A stretch of 64,000 nt of DNA. It comes from Burkholderia sp. S171 (GTDB taxonomy: Bacteria; Pseudomonadota; Gammaproteobacteria; Burkholderiales; Burkholderiaceae). This document shows, one piece after another, positions 34,992 to 43,665 of this stretch; the stretch's first letter is position 1, and each line of letters starts with the position of its first letter. The position numbers and the translations under genes were made by a program. Location: assembly GCF_009766085.1 (NCBI RefSeq), contig NZ_LMUF01000019.1:21892-85891 (forward strand). The letters run 5' to 3'. Below the pieces are notes generated by a model. The model saw nothing but the letters and a program-made list of their open reading frames with translations. It was not told the DNA's origin and did no database searches.

Positions 34992-35084
34992 GGGGCTTTC
35001 GCTCGTTGAACGGGTGCCAGGCCGATGCCCGCTTCAAGGTTCAATGCAACCGAGCACCCGCCAAACAGTGGAAATGAACCGCCT

Positions 35085-35112
35085 ATCGTTATAACCCCAA
35101 TTATATTACGAT
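35085..35112. promoter_or_regulatory. ModE-type box upstream of modA
   Basis: ATCGTTATA (35085-35093) and TATATTACGAT (35102-35112) are inverted half-sites resembling the E. coli ModE consensus (CGTTATAT...ATATAACG). The site lies 30 bp before the modA start codon, where bound ModE would repress. A modE gene lies at the other end of the mod operon. Confidence 0.7.
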
Positions 35113-35142
35113 ACGCTTTCCATTTCCTTCGACCTGTCCATC

Positions 35143-35904
35143 GTGTTCAATCTCAAACGCTCGCTGATCGTCGCTGTCTTCGCCTTCACGCTGCAATCCG
35201 CCGCCCACGCCGATGAAATCGTCGTGTCCGCCGCGGCAAGCCTGACCAATGCGTTCAAAGCCATCGGCGATGCCTATGAGAAACAGCATCCCGGCACCAA
35301 AGTCCTGATGAACTTCGGCGCCTCCGATGTATTGATGCAGCAAATCGTGAAGGGCGCACCGGCCGATGTGTTCGCCTCAGCCGATAAGAAAGCCATGGAC
35401 AAGGCCATCGACGAAAAGGTTATCGTCACGGACTCGCGCCGCGACTTTGCCGCCAACTCGCTCGTCCTGATCGTGCCGAAAGACAGCATGTTTGCGCCCG
35501 CCAGCGTCAAGGACCTCACGGCCGCCAGCGTGAAACGCGTGGCTTACGGCGATCCGGCATCGGTGCCGGTCGGCCGCTATACCGAAGGCGCGTTGAAGGA
35601 AGCGGGCGTATGGGACGCGGTCAGCGCCAAGGGCGTGCTCGCGGCCAACGTGCGTCAAAGCCTGGACTACGTGGCGCGCGGCGAAGTGGACGCCGGCTTC
35701 GTATTCAGCACCGACGCCGCCGTGATGCCGGATCGCGTGAAAGTGGCGCTGAGCGTGCCGACACAAACATCGATTACCTACCCTATCGCTCAAGTTGCGC
35801 AGAGCAAACACGCCGCCGATGCCCAGCAGTTCATCGCGTACGTGTTGTCACCGGACGGGCAGAAAACGCTCGCGCAATTCGGCTTCAAACCGCCGGTGAA
35901 ATAA
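35143..35904 (+). CDS. modA: Molybdate ABC transporter substrate-binding protein
   Basis: 253 residues including a Sec signal peptide (about 1-23, cleavage after AHA). The mature N-terminus EIVVSAAASLTNAFKAI carries the Ser residues that bind the oxyanion. Other ligand regions are FGASDVLMQQI and GDPASVPVGRYT. It captures molybdate (and tungstate) in the periplasm. The start is GTG at 35143; no upstream ATG keeps the signal peptide in frame. First gene of modABC. Confidence 0.95.
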   Translation: MFNLKRSLIVAVFAFTLQSAAHADEIVVSAAASLTNAFKAIGDAYEKQHPGTKVLMNFGASDVLMQQIVKGAPADVFASADKKAMDKAIDEKVIVTDSRRDFAANSLVLIVPKDSMFAPASVKDLTAASVKRVAYGDPASVPVGRYTEGALKEAGVWDAVSAKGVLAANVRQSLDYVARGEVDAGFVFSTDAAVMPDRVKVALSVPTQTSITYPIAQVAQSKHAADAQQFIAYVLSPDGQKTLAQFGFKPPVK

Positions 35905-35939
35905 CGCTGCTTATAACGTAGAACCACCGAACGAAGACC

Positions 35940-36614
35940 ATGGACCAGGCGTGGATCCCACTGCTGTTGTCGCTCAAAGTAGCGGGATGGGCGACAGCAA
36001 TCGATGTCGTGCTCGGCGTCGCGGTGGCATTCGGTTTGTCGCGCTGGCGTTCGTCGGCGCGTGAGCTTGTCGACTCGTTGCTGACGCTGCCGCTGGTCAT
36101 GCCACCCACCGTGCTCGGTTATTACCTGCTCGTGCTGCTAGGCCGACGCGGCGTGATCGGGGCATGGCTCGACAAGTTCGACATCCAGTTGGTGTTCACC
36201 TGGCAAGGCGCGGTGATCGCGTCCGCCGTGGTCGCATTTCCGCTCGTGCTGAAGTCGGCGCGTACTGCGTTTGAAACTGTCGATCCACAATTCGAACGCG
36301 CCGCACGCACACTTGGCGTCAGTGAAGCCGCTGTGTTCTTCCGCGTGACGCTCCCGCTCGCCGCACGCGGCATCCTGGCCGGCGCGCTGCTCGCATTTGC
36401 GCGGGCATTGGGTGAATTCGGTGCCACGCTGATGATCGCGGGGAACTTGCCCGGCAGGACGCAAACGCTCTCGGTCGCCGTCTATGCCGCAGTCCAGGCC
36501 GGCGACGACGGCACCGCGAACATCCTCGTGATCGTCACCTCGGTTACGTGCGTGGTCATCCTGCTCGCAGCCGGACGGCTGCTGCCGCAGCGCTCCACGG
36601 CGTCGGTGCGCTGA
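35940..36614 (+). CDS. modB: Molybdate ABC transporter permease
   Basis: 224 residues, about five transmembrane helices. The EAA loop that contacts the ATPase is visible as ERAARTLGVSEAAVFFRVTLP followed by LARGILAGALLAFARALGEFGATLM-type sequence (about 120-165). Start ATG 35940, 35 bp after modA. The stop overlaps nothing but is only 2 bp from the modC start. Confidence 0.95.
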   Translation: MDQAWIPLLLSLKVAGWATAIDVVLGVAVAFGLSRWRSSARELVDSLLTLPLVMPPTVLGYYLLVLLGRRGVIGAWLDKFDIQLVFTWQGAVIASAVVAFPLVLKSARTAFETVDPQFERAARTLGVSEAAVFFRVTLPLAARGILAGALLAFARALGEFGATLMIAGNLPGRTQTLSVAVYAAVQAGDDGTANILVIVTSVTCVVILLAAGRLLPQRSTASVR

Positions 36615-36616
36615 AG

Positions 36617-37348
36617 ATGACCGCCATGACCGCTCTCACCGTCCGCCTGCGCAAGCATTTCATCACGCCCGAGCGCGATTTCATGCTCGATATCGCGTTT
36701 CGTTCAAGCAGTCAGCGCATCGTGCTGTTCGGGCCATCGGGTGCGGGCAAAAGCCTGACGCTGCAAACCATCGCTGGTCTGATCACGCCGGACGAGGGCG
36801 AGATCGTCCTGAACGGAACAACGTTGCTGGATACGGCCAACGCAATCGACCTGAGCCCGCAAGCGCGTCGGATCGCGTATCTGTTTCAGGACTACGCGCT
36901 GTTTCCGCACTTGAACGTGCGCCAGAACATCGCCTTTGGGCTCAAACGCGGCTGGTGGAATCCATCGAAACACGTGGCGCACGCCGATGTCGACTACTGG
37001 CTGAATGCGTTCGATCTGATGCAGGTTGCGCGGCAGTTTCCGGCGCAATTATCGGGTGGGCAAAAGCAACGTGTTGCGCTGGCGCGTGCGCTGGTTCCGC
37101 ATCCGCAATTGCTGCTGCTCGACGAGCCTTTTTCAGCGCTCGACATGACCTTGCGCCAGCGCATGCGCCAGGAACTGGCTGACCTTCAAAGCCGCCTGGA
37201 TATTCCGATGGTGCTCATCACGCACGATCCCGACGACGTCGCCATGTTCGGCGATCAGGTCGTGAGTTTGCGCGAAGGCATCGTGCAACCAGACGATGCC
37301 CTCAACACCCTCAGTCCGTCACGCCAAGAATCACGCTCGACGCCTTGA
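36617..37348 (+). CDS. modC: Molybdate ABC transporter ATP-binding protein, lacking the Mop domain
   Basis: 243 residues. Walker A GPSGAGKS (about 36-43), Q-loop FQDYALFPHL, signature LSGGQKQRVALARAL, Walker B LLLLDEP, and H-loop ITHDP are all present. E. coli ModC has about 350 residues with a C-terminal molybdate-binding Mop/TOBE domain; this one ends after the ATPase. Mop domains are present on ModE instead. Start ATG 36617, 2 bp after modB. The last 38 bp overlap the convergent modE gene. Confidence 0.94.
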   Translation: MTAMTALTVRLRKHFITPERDFMLDIAFRSSSQRIVLFGPSGAGKSLTLQTIAGLITPDEGEIVLNGTTLLDTANAIDLSPQARRIAYLFQDYALFPHLNVRQNIAFGLKRGWWNPSKHVAHADVDYWLNAFDLMQVARQFPAQLSGGQKQRVALARALVPHPQLLLLDEPFSALDMTLRQRMRQELADLQSRLDIPMVLITHDPDDVAMFGDQVVSLREGIVQPDDALNTLSPSRQESRSTP

Positions 37349-38153
37349 ACGCGGCGATGGCAGCCCGACCTTGCGCGAGGCCGAGCGCCGTCACGCTCTC
37401 GTTGGTGATGATGGCCGTGACGGTAGTGGCGTCGTCGAGTGCCAGAGAAACCTCCGCATTCACCGCGCCCGGCGTCACGCTCGACACCTTGCCGCGCAAC
37501 TGGTTTCGCGCCGAGATCCGCATGGGCGCAGCGGATTCATTGCCTTCATCGACCATCAGCATCACCCATGACGCCTTCACGAGCGCGAACGCCTCAACGC
37601 CTTCCTTGAGACCGAGCGACTCGGTACTTTCGTGCGTGACCACAGCGACAATCGATTGGCCACCGGACAACGTCAGCTCGACCTCGTGGTTAACAGAACC
37701 GCGCGTGACTTTCCGAACCGTGCCAAACAGCTGGTTGCGTGCGCTGGTTTTCATGCCGATCCTTCCAATGAGCCGCCAGTCCTGCGCGAAACCTTCAATG
37801 GCCGCGCCCGCGCGCGCCAGAAACGCCTGATGCTCCCGTTCGATCATCCGATAGGTATCGATCAGTCTCAGCGCCTTCGCCGTCAGCGTGGTCCCGCCGC
37901 CGCCCTTCCCACCCGTGGCACGCACGACGAGCGAGGTGCCGGCGAGGTTGTTCATGGTGTCGATGGCGTCCCACGCCGCCTTATAACTCATGCCGACGGC
38001 CTTCGCCGCGCCCGTGATCGACCCGGTCTGCTGGATGGCCGCGAGCAACGCGATGCGCGCCGCGCCGCCGAGCGTGGCCGCGCCGCTGCGGAACCAGACT
38101 GATCCGTCTACTTCGATAGCATCGTGCGGTGTACTACAGGATTCTTCGGTCAT
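37311..38153 (-). CDS. modE: Molybdate-responsive regulator ModE
   Basis: 280 residues. The N-terminal LysR-like winged helix (about 20-110) contains RIALLAAIQQTGSITGAAKAVGMSYKAAWD and the GGKGGGGTTLT segment found in ModE. Two Mop/TOBE domains follow (about 133-200 and 212-278), each opening SARNQLxGxV. Molybdate binding to the Mop domains lets the dimer repress mod transport genes. The convergent position, overlapping modC by 38 bp, means its transcript is antisense to the modC end. Its presumed target is the box at 35085-35112. Confidence 0.95.
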   Translation of the reverse strand: MTEESCSTPHDAIEVDGSVWFRSGAATLGGAARIALLAAIQQTGSITGAAKAVGMSYKAAWDAIDTMNNLAGTSLVVRATGGKGGGGTTLTAKALRLIDTYRMIEREHQAFLARAGAAIEGFAQDWRLIGRIGMKTSARNQLFGTVRKVTRGSVNHEVELTLSGGQSIVAVVTHESTESLGLKEGVEAFALVKASWVMLMVDEGNESAAPMRISARNQLRGKVSSVTPGAVNAEVSLALDDATTVTAIITNESVTALGLAQGRAAIAAFKASSVILGVTD

Positions 38154-38210
38154 GGGGCGAACGCCGAGCAGAGTGATAAGAGAGTGCGACGATTATATCG
38201 ATGCATGCAT

Positions 38211-39656
38211 TCACTTGATCCGCGGTGGTTTTATCTTGCGCAGAATGCGTTCGCCTTCCATCGCGCTCATCCGTTGCGCGTTGACGGCGAAGCCCTTCGC
38301 CAAACCCTTCTGGAAATCGCCAGCTTCTTTCAGATCGGCCAGGCGTTGCGCAGCGACGGCGGCATCGTTGCCATCGCCCAGGACACTTTGCAGATTCCCC
38401 AATGCCTCTTCAACTTGCTTGCGCGTTTTCCGGGTCAGCAGCGAGCGGAAAAATTCGAGCGCGTAACGCAAGCGCTTGGCATGTATCCGCACTTTGTGCC
38501 GCGTGCGGGCATCGAGCGTGGTGAGATCCGGCGCACGTTCGATCTTCCGATAATGCTTCGTGATGCGCTTCTGCGCATACGCGGCGAGTGTCTGGTCCGC
38601 TTGGTCCGGGGGCGCTTCAAGCGTGCCGAACCACTCGACAAACGACAGCGCGAGCCGAGCGTAGCGCGGGGAATTCATTGCGTCTTGCAGGCGTTGGCGT
38701 GCAGCGATGCGGTCGCTCTCGGCGGCGAGTTGCGTTGGTTTCCACGCGTCCTTGTGCTGAGGGTCATCTGACGCCGCGTAGGCAGCAAGCGTGGTGTCGG
38801 TGAAGACGTCCCAATCGCGGGCATCGCCTAGCAAATCGCCGAACCATTTCATATCGGGTGCGACACGGGTAGTCCACGTGTTGTCGATCCATTCGGGGAA
38901 AAGCTTGAGCGCCGTCTTCAAGCGGCGCTGCGCGACACGCAATTGATGCACATGCTCCACCTCGAGCCCGCTGCGCGACGCAGCGTCGTTGCCGAACCAC
39001 TGCGCCGCAACTGACTGGCCGATCGCGACGAAAGCATCGGTCGGACTCGCGTCTTTCGGCAACTTCAGCTTGTTGGCCTTGACCGGCTCGCGCAAGGAGC
39101 TGTCGATAACAATCGGCACGATCAGGAACGGCAGCGTCTCTGCAATCTCATGCGCGGTCGCGAACAGCGCCTCGCGTGCGTCGGGGGCAGCCGTCAGCGT
39201 CAGCATGGCCGGGCGATCCGGGTCAAGCTGCAGCGTGGCGCGCACGTGCACCCCGGTATCCATCTCACCGGGCGTATCCCACTCGACGATCGCCGTCTCG
39301 GTGGCCTCACTCAATGTAAAGCTGGCATCGCCGAGCAGGGTCTTCAGATCGCTCAGCACTGCCTCCGACTTGATCCAGCCATGCAGCGTGTCAAACGGCC
39401 CCGCCTCGGTTTCGATCCGCCGGATCAGCGGCCAGTCACGGTGCATTGCCACGAAAACCCGATGGTCATCATGCGTCTCGATCCCGACTTCCCACTCGGT
39501 CAGATTCGAAGCCAGATTCGTCCCGGCTTTTTGTGATCGCAGCACGAAATCCGTCCGGCGCGCCGTAGCGAAACGGCTCAGTCGCGCCAGCGCTTCGTCC
39601 GGCGGACCGTTCAGCGCATCCAAAGAAACCATCCTCAACTCGACGAGTTGCAACAT
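38211..39656 (-). CDS. CHAD domain-containing protein
   Basis: 481 residues from ATG 39656 (GGGGAAG upstream). The N-terminal half (about 1-200) occupies the place of a CYTH/triphosphate-tunnel domain but lacks a clear ExExK motif. The C-terminal CHAD domain (about 215-465) has the conserved histidine/basic helices VEHVHQLRVAQRRLKTALKLF and HKVRIHAKRLRYALEFF. CHAD domains bind polyphosphate and locate to polyphosphate granules. The gene is divergent from a Pit phosphate permease, which supports a phosphate-storage role. Confidence 0.88.
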   Translation of the reverse strand: MLQLVELRMVSLDALNGPPDEALARLSRFATARRTDFVLRSQKAGTNLASNLTEWEVGIETHDDHRVFVAMHRDWPLIRRIETEAGPFDTLHGWIKSEAVLSDLKTLLGDASFTLSEATETAIVEWDTPGEMDTGVHVRATLQLDPDRPAMLTLTAAPDAREALFATAHEIAETLPFLIVPIVIDSSLREPVKANKLKLPKDASPTDAFVAIGQSVAAQWFGNDAASRSGLEVEHVHQLRVAQRRLKTALKLFPEWIDNTWTTRVAPDMKWFGDLLGDARDWDVFTDTTLAAYAASDDPQHKDAWKPTQLAAESDRIAARQRLQDAMNSPRYARLALSFVEWFGTLEAPPDQADQTLAAYAQKRITKHYRKIERAPDLTTLDARTRHKVRIHAKRLRYALEFFRSLLTRKTRKQVEEALGNLQSVLGDGNDAAVAAQRLADLKEAGDFQKGLAKGFAVNAQRMSAMEGERILRKIKPPRIK

Positions 39657-39742
39657 AACTTCCCCATCATGAGCGGGTGTCCTTGCCGGGCAGCAAGTCG
39701 CCACGCCGCACCTTCAGATCAGACGAATTTCAATTCTTTCAC

Positions 39743-39760
39743 GTGTCATCAAAACGCCAT
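39743..39760 (+). promoter_or_regulatory. Weak Pho-box-like site between CHAD and pit genes
   Basis: GTGTCAT-CAAA-ACGCCAT resembles the PhoB box (CTGTCAT-AWAW-CTGTCAY): the first half matches at six of seven positions, the second at four. It lies 113 bp before the pit ATG and 87 bp before the CHAD ATG. Phosphate-dependent control is only suggested. Confidence 0.3.
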
Positions 39761-39872
39761 AAACCGTGTGCAAACATGGTCGGCGCCATGCCAGAAGCAA
39801 CGCCTTTCAGTGTTTCCTTACGCCTGAATCCCCTTACGTTACACGCGCAGCCTCTAGCTCAAAGGACGTTCC

Positions 39873-41468
39873 ATGCCTGACCTGACTCTCCCCGACAGCA
39901 ACGACAGCAACGGACCCCGCTCGCTCGGACGACGGCTGAGCATGCCGATATTCCTTGTCGTGATCGGCGTTGGCATTATCTATTGCGTGACGCACCTGAT
40001 GCACGATCTGGAGTCGGTCCAACAGTCTTCAATACTGCCGTACCTCCTGCTCGGCGTCGCCTTGATGATCGCGCTTGGGTTCGAATTCGTAAATGGTTTC
40101 CACGATACGGCAAACGCCGTCGCCACCGTCATCTATACGCATTCGCTCGCGCCGAACCTCGCCGTCGTCTGGTCGGGTGCATGGAATTTTCTCGGCGTGC
40201 TGGTATCGAGCGGTGCCGTGGCGTTCGGCATCCTGCAACTGCTGCCGGTGGAACTGATCCTTGGCGTGGGGACATCGCAGGGTTTCGCGATGGTCTTCGC
40301 CTTGCTGATCGCCGCGATCATCTGGAACCTCGGCACCTGGGCGCTCGGCATTCCTTCATCGAGCTCCCATACGCTGATTGGCTCGGTGATCGGCGTCGGC
40401 CTGATGAACCAGATGATGCACGGGCCGTCGGGAACATCGGGCGTCGACTGGGGCCAGGCGCTCGCGGTCGGCAAATCGCTGCTGTTCTCGCCGCTGGTCG
40501 GCTTCGTCCTGGCGGGCTTGCTGCTCTACGTGATGAAGCTCGTGGTGCGCGTTCCCGCGCTCTATAAAGAGCCGAAGAAAAACACGCCGCCGCCGTTCTG
40601 GATTCGCTGCCTGTTGATCCTGACCTGCACGGGCGTGTCGTTCGCGCACGGTTCGAATGACGGCCAGAAAGGCATGGGCCTCATCATGCTGATCCTGATC
40701 GGCACCGTGCCGACCGCCTATGCGCTGAACAAGGCCGTTACGCCCGCTGAGACGCAGACCTTCCTGTCGGTCGGCCATCACGCGTCCGAAGTGCTTGGCA
40801 AGTACACCAACGGCGCCGCGCCCGTCGCCGACCCGCGCGCAACGGTGCAGCACTATGTGCAGACCAAGACGGTCGAGCCGGACACCGTGGTCGCGCTCAA
40901 GCAGCTCACCGATATCATCGACGGACAAGTCGGGCCGTCTTCGTCGATGGCGACCGTGCCGCAAAATATTGTGAATAACGTGCGCAACAACATGTATGTG
41001 GCCTCCGAAGCGCTGCGCCTGATGGACAAGCAAAACGCCCCCAGTTTTGCCGCCGATGACGCCGCCGTGCTCAAGAACTTCAAAGGCCAGCTCGACCATT
41101 CGACCAAGTTCATTCCGACGTGGGTGAAAGTGGCCGTGGCGGTGGCGCTCGGTTTGGGCACCATGGTTGGCTGGAAGCGGATCGTGGTGACGGTCGGTGA
41201 GCGGATCGGCAAGACCCATTTAACATACGGGCAAGGGGCGTCGGCGGAACTCGTCGCCATGTTGACCATTGGCGCGGCGGACGTCTACGGCTTGCCGGTC
41301 AGTACGACTCACGTGCTGTCGTCGGGCGTGGCCGGGACCATGGCGGCAAACGGTTCCGGGCTGCAATGGCGCACGGTGCGCAGCCTCGCGCTTGCCTGGA
41401 TCTTGACCTTGCCCGTTTCGATCGCACTCGCGGCAGGATTGTTCTGGGTGTTCCGCGGGTTGTTCTAA
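39873..41468 (+). CDS. pit: Inorganic phosphate transporter, Pit family
   Basis: 531 residues, about ten transmembrane helices in two inverted halves. The PHO4 signature motif occurs twice: FVNGFHDTANAVATVIYT near 72-89 and the second half GAADVYGLPVSTTHVLSSGV near 470-490. SFAHGSNDGQKGMG lies near 255. A large soluble loop (about 290-420) separates the halves. Pit carriers import metal-phosphate complexes with protons at low affinity. Divergent from the CHAD gene across 216 bp. Confidence 0.94.
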   Translation: MPDLTLPDSNDSNGPRSLGRRLSMPIFLVVIGVGIIYCVTHLMHDLESVQQSSILPYLLLGVALMIALGFEFVNGFHDTANAVATVIYTHSLAPNLAVVWSGAWNFLGVLVSSGAVAFGILQLLPVELILGVGTSQGFAMVFALLIAAIIWNLGTWALGIPSSSSHTLIGSVIGVGLMNQMMHGPSGTSGVDWGQALAVGKSLLFSPLVGFVLAGLLLYVMKLVVRVPALYKEPKKNTPPPFWIRCLLILTCTGVSFAHGSNDGQKGMGLIMLILIGTVPTAYALNKAVTPAETQTFLSVGHHASEVLGKYTNGAAPVADPRATVQHYVQTKTVEPDTVVALKQLTDIIDGQVGPSSSMATVPQNIVNNVRNNMYVASEALRLMDKQNAPSFAADDAAVLKNFKGQLDHSTKFIPTWVKVAVAVALGLGTMVGWKRIVVTVGERIGKTHLTYGQGASAELVAMLTIGAADVYGLPVSTTHVLSSGVAGTMAANGSGLQWRTVRSLALAWILTLPVSIALAAGLFWVFRGLF

Positions 41469-41812
41469 GTGCGGGTCTTCAACGCCGAGCATAGGTAGCC
41501 AGTGCGGGCTATTCCAAACGCGGTTTAGCCCGCTGCACGTTAGCCTCACGTTAAAGCGCGAGCGATTTTTTCAAATCGCTCGCGCTTGCAGAATTTGCCG
41601 ATAGCCACCGGCTGGTTCCCTCCTCCGGCCACCCTCCTGACGCAGCGTTCATCCCACGTGTAGGCACAGCGCTTGCTCAATGAAAGCGGCAATCGCGAGG
41701 GTATTGGCGCTGCGGACACGTAACCTGAAGCAATCCGCCGATACTCACGCCGCACCAAACGCGGCATCGCCATTCACTCTTCAGCAGACTTTAATAACTA
41801 AGGAGAAGTGGA
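41469..41812. other. Intergenic region after pit
   Basis: 344 bp with no supported gene. It contains a 15-bp perfect hairpin (41554-41568 with 41573-41587, loop TTTC) that may end pit transcription, though no T-run follows. The promoter of the DUF3309 gene must lie in the remainder; none stands out. Confidence 0.5.
41554..41587. terminator. 15-bp hairpin downstream of pit
   Basis: AAGCGCGAGCGATTT and its complement around a TTTC loop. Very stable, 86 bp after the pit stop, but no T-run follows on either strand, so it may stall polymerase or protect the 3' end rather than act alone. Confidence 0.5.
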
Positions 41813-41968
41813 ATGATCGGAACAATCTTGCTTGTCGTGTTGGTCCTGCTGTTGCTCGGCGCTTTCCCCTCATGGCCGCACAGCCGTAGCTGGGGGTATG
41901 GCCCAAGCGGGATCCTGGGCGTGGTCGTGATCATCGTGATCGTGCTGCTGCTCATGGGACGAATCTAG
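41813..41968 (+). CDS. DUF3309 family small membrane protein
   Basis: 51 residues, found by direct reading. Two hydrophobic helices (about 3-17 and 32-49) flank the family's conserved middle, SWPHSRSWGYGPSGILG, and the C-terminus is LLMGRI. DUF3309 proteins are tiny inner-membrane proteins of unknown function common in proteobacteria. AAGGAG lies 8 bp before ATG 41813. It is followed by its own terminator. Confidence 0.85.
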   Translation: MIGTILLVVLVLLLLGAFPSWPHSRSWGYGPSGILGVVVIIVIVLLLMGRI

Positions 41969-42084
41969 CGTGGCAGTCGGACCAGTGTGTCAGCCGCTCG
42001 GCCTGTGGTCCGGCGCTGGCTCGAAACCGGAGGCGCTTTGAGCGTAGCTGCGCCTTAACAGAATGCTCTAAACCGATGTGTTAT

Positions 42085-42125
42085 CGCCCGCCAGAAGGAG
42101 AGCATCCCTCATGGCGGGCGGTTTT
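42085..42125 (+). terminator. Terminator after DUF3309 gene
   Basis: CGCCCGCCA (42085-42093) pairs with TGGCGGGCG (42112-42120) across 18 nt, followed by GTTTT. Confidence 0.75.
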
Positions 42126-42205
42126 CAATTGGCCGTTTTACTTGGCCGATTTTCATTAGCCGCTGGCAGCTCATCAATATCCGCCAATCAAGGAGTACAC
42201 ATTTC

Positions 42206-42994
42206 ATGGACCTCCACTTGGAAGGGAAACTCGCACTCGTCTCGGGATCGACGAAGGGCATTGGCCTCGCCATTGCCACCGGACTGGCGCGTGAAGGCGC
42301 GCGCGTGATCGTGAACGGGCGCAAGCAAACATCCGTAGATGAAGCCCTGGCAAAACTACGTGCCCAAGTGTCCGGCGCGAACGCGGAAGGTTTCGCCGGT
42401 GATCTCTCCGACGCCAGCCAGATCGATGCGCTGGTTACGCGCTATCCGGCCGTCGACATTCTGGTGAACAACCTGGGTATCTTCGATCCAAAGCCGTTCG
42501 AGGAAATTCCGGACGACGAATGGCTGCGTTTCTTCGATACCAACGTGATGTCCGGCGTACGCTTGGCGCGCGCCTATCTGCCGAAGATGAAAGCGAAGAA
42601 CTGGGGCCGTGTGGTGTTCATCAGCAGCGAGAGCGGCATTCAGATTCCCGTCGAAATGATTCATTACGGCGTGACGAAAACGGCGCAACTGGGATTGTCC
42701 CGTGGCCTTGCCGAACATTGTGCAGGCACGGGCGTAACGGTGAACGCGGTATTACCCGGTCCGACGCATTCCGATGGTCTCGACGAAATGGCCGCGAAGG
42801 GCATGGGCAACAAGTCGTTCGCGGAGTTCGAGAAAGGCTTCTTCGAAACCGAACGACCGAGTTCGCTGCTCAAGCGATTTGCCACGACGGAGGAAGTAGC
42901 AAATATGGTGGTGTATGTGTGCTCGGAAGCGTCGTCGGCTACAAATGGCGCTGCGCTGCGAGTGGACGGCGGCGTTGTGCGGTCTGCTTTTTAG
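42206..42994 (+). CDS. SDR family oxidoreductase
   Basis: 262 residues, classical short-chain dehydrogenase/reductase. The nucleotide motif GSTKGIGLAIA is at 14-24, NNLG near 89-92, catalytic serine in ISSESG and YGVTK (Tyr-x3-Lys) near 152-156. A basic residue after the Gly motif (NGRKQ) suggests NADP(H). AAGGAG precedes ATG 42206. The substrate is unknown; no pathway genes are adjacent. Confidence 0.92.
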   Translation: MDLHLEGKLALVSGSTKGIGLAIATGLAREGARVIVNGRKQTSVDEALAKLRAQVSGANAEGFAGDLSDASQIDALVTRYPAVDILVNNLGIFDPKPFEEIPDDEWLRFFDTNVMSGVRLARAYLPKMKAKNWGRVVFISSESGIQIPVEMIHYGVTKTAQLGLSRGLAEHCAGTGVTVNAVLPGPTHSDGLDEMAAKGMGNKSFAEFEKGFFETERPSSLLKRFATTEEVANMVVYVCSEASSATNGAALRVDGGVVRSAF

Positions 42995-43018
42995 GCGATG
43001 GGCGCCGCGCAAGCGCAA

Positions 43019-43381
43019 TCACACGCGCAATACACGTCCGTCCGGCCCGATGAGCGGCGGCAGGCGCGGTGTTGAGTCCGTGCCTTTGGGCGCCGTTTTT
43101 GCGTGTCCCGGGTTCGCCGGGGCAGAGGTGAGCGCCGGGGGCGCGAGGTTGGTTTTATCGGCGACTTGCTTGACGGCCGGGCCGCTCTTGCGCTTCTTCT
43201 TTACCTGCGCGGACTGCACCCCACGCGGCTTGGCCTTCGATTTATGCATCTGCGCTTCGGGCGGATTCCAGACTTCGACGTACCGCTGAGCGGCGACCGC
43301 TGCGAGCGAGCCCAAACCCATGAATGCGGCCAGGACCACAAGCACGACGTTCGAAGAAAATGTGGATAAAGCAGATCTCAC
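43019..43381 (-). CDS. Single-pass membrane protein of unknown function (second gene of LexA-box operon)
   Basis: Not recognised. 120 residues from GTG 43381, chosen because TGGAG lies 8 bp upstream and just after the preceding gene's stop. One transmembrane helix (about 11-31, VVLVVLAAFMGLGSLAAVAA) near the N-terminus. The remainder is a basic, Lys/Pro/Ala-rich soluble tail, probably disordered, ending PPLIGPDGRVLRV. The small one-helix-plus-tail architecture resembles SOS division inhibitors such as YneA or SidA in outline only; there is no sequence similarity claimed. It follows the 73-residue gene by 19 bp and should share its LexA-boxed promoter. Confidence 0.65.
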   Translation of the reverse strand: MRSALSTFSSNVVLVVLAAFMGLGSLAAVAAQRYVEVWNPPEAQMHKSKAKPRGVQSAQVKKKRKSGPAVKQVADKTNLAPPALTSAPANPGHAKTAPKGTDSTPRLPPLIGPDGRVLRV

Positions 43382-43400
43382 AACAAGTGCTCCAGAGTGT

Positions 43401-43622
43401 TCAGTGTCCGCCAGCGCGCGAAAGTATAGCGTCCAGCGAGCGCTGCGATGTGTCGAGTTCAAGCAACGCGCTGTCCAGCCGTTGCAGCGCCAACGCGACC
43501 GTGCAGCCGTCCGCGTTCAGTTCCGGTTCGCTGCGCGTAGCGTCAAAAGCAGCCGATACCGCGCGCGTAGCCTGCACGTATCGCACGAGCGCAGCGGCTT
43601 CAGCAGAAGAATGACTGTTCAT
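43401..43622 (-). CDS. Small alpha-helical protein of unknown function, LexA-box promoter
   Basis: Not recognised. 73 residues from ATG 43622. It looks all-helical with two amphipathic helices (about 6-27 and 41-67) and no membrane segment. A cysteine at about residue 40 is the only one. It begins 28 bp downstream of the LexA box at 43650-43665 and is followed after 19 bp by the membrane-protein gene. An upstream in-frame ATG at 43676 would place the start within the LexA box, so 43622 is preferred. Confidence 0.6.
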   Translation of the reverse strand: MNSHSSAEAAALVRYVQATRAVSAAFDATRSEPELNADGCTVALALQRLDSALLELDTSQRSLDAILSRAGGH

Positions 43623-43649
43623 GTTTCGTGTCCATGCATAAGCATTCAC

Positions 43650-43665
43650 CTGTATGAATATACAG
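43650..43665 (-). promoter_or_regulatory. LexA (SOS) box
   Basis: CTGTATGAATATACAG fits the proteobacterial LexA consensus CTGT-N8-ACAG with an AT-rich core, deviating from the ideal (AT)4 at few positions. It overlaps a -10-like TATATT on the minus strand, where LexA would block transcription of the two small genes that follow. Confidence 0.75.

Noticed and set aside
41680..41889. 69-codon plus-strand ORF across the DUF3309 start
   Set aside because: Different frame from the recognisable DUF3309 protein, and it reads across that gene's ribosome-binding site.
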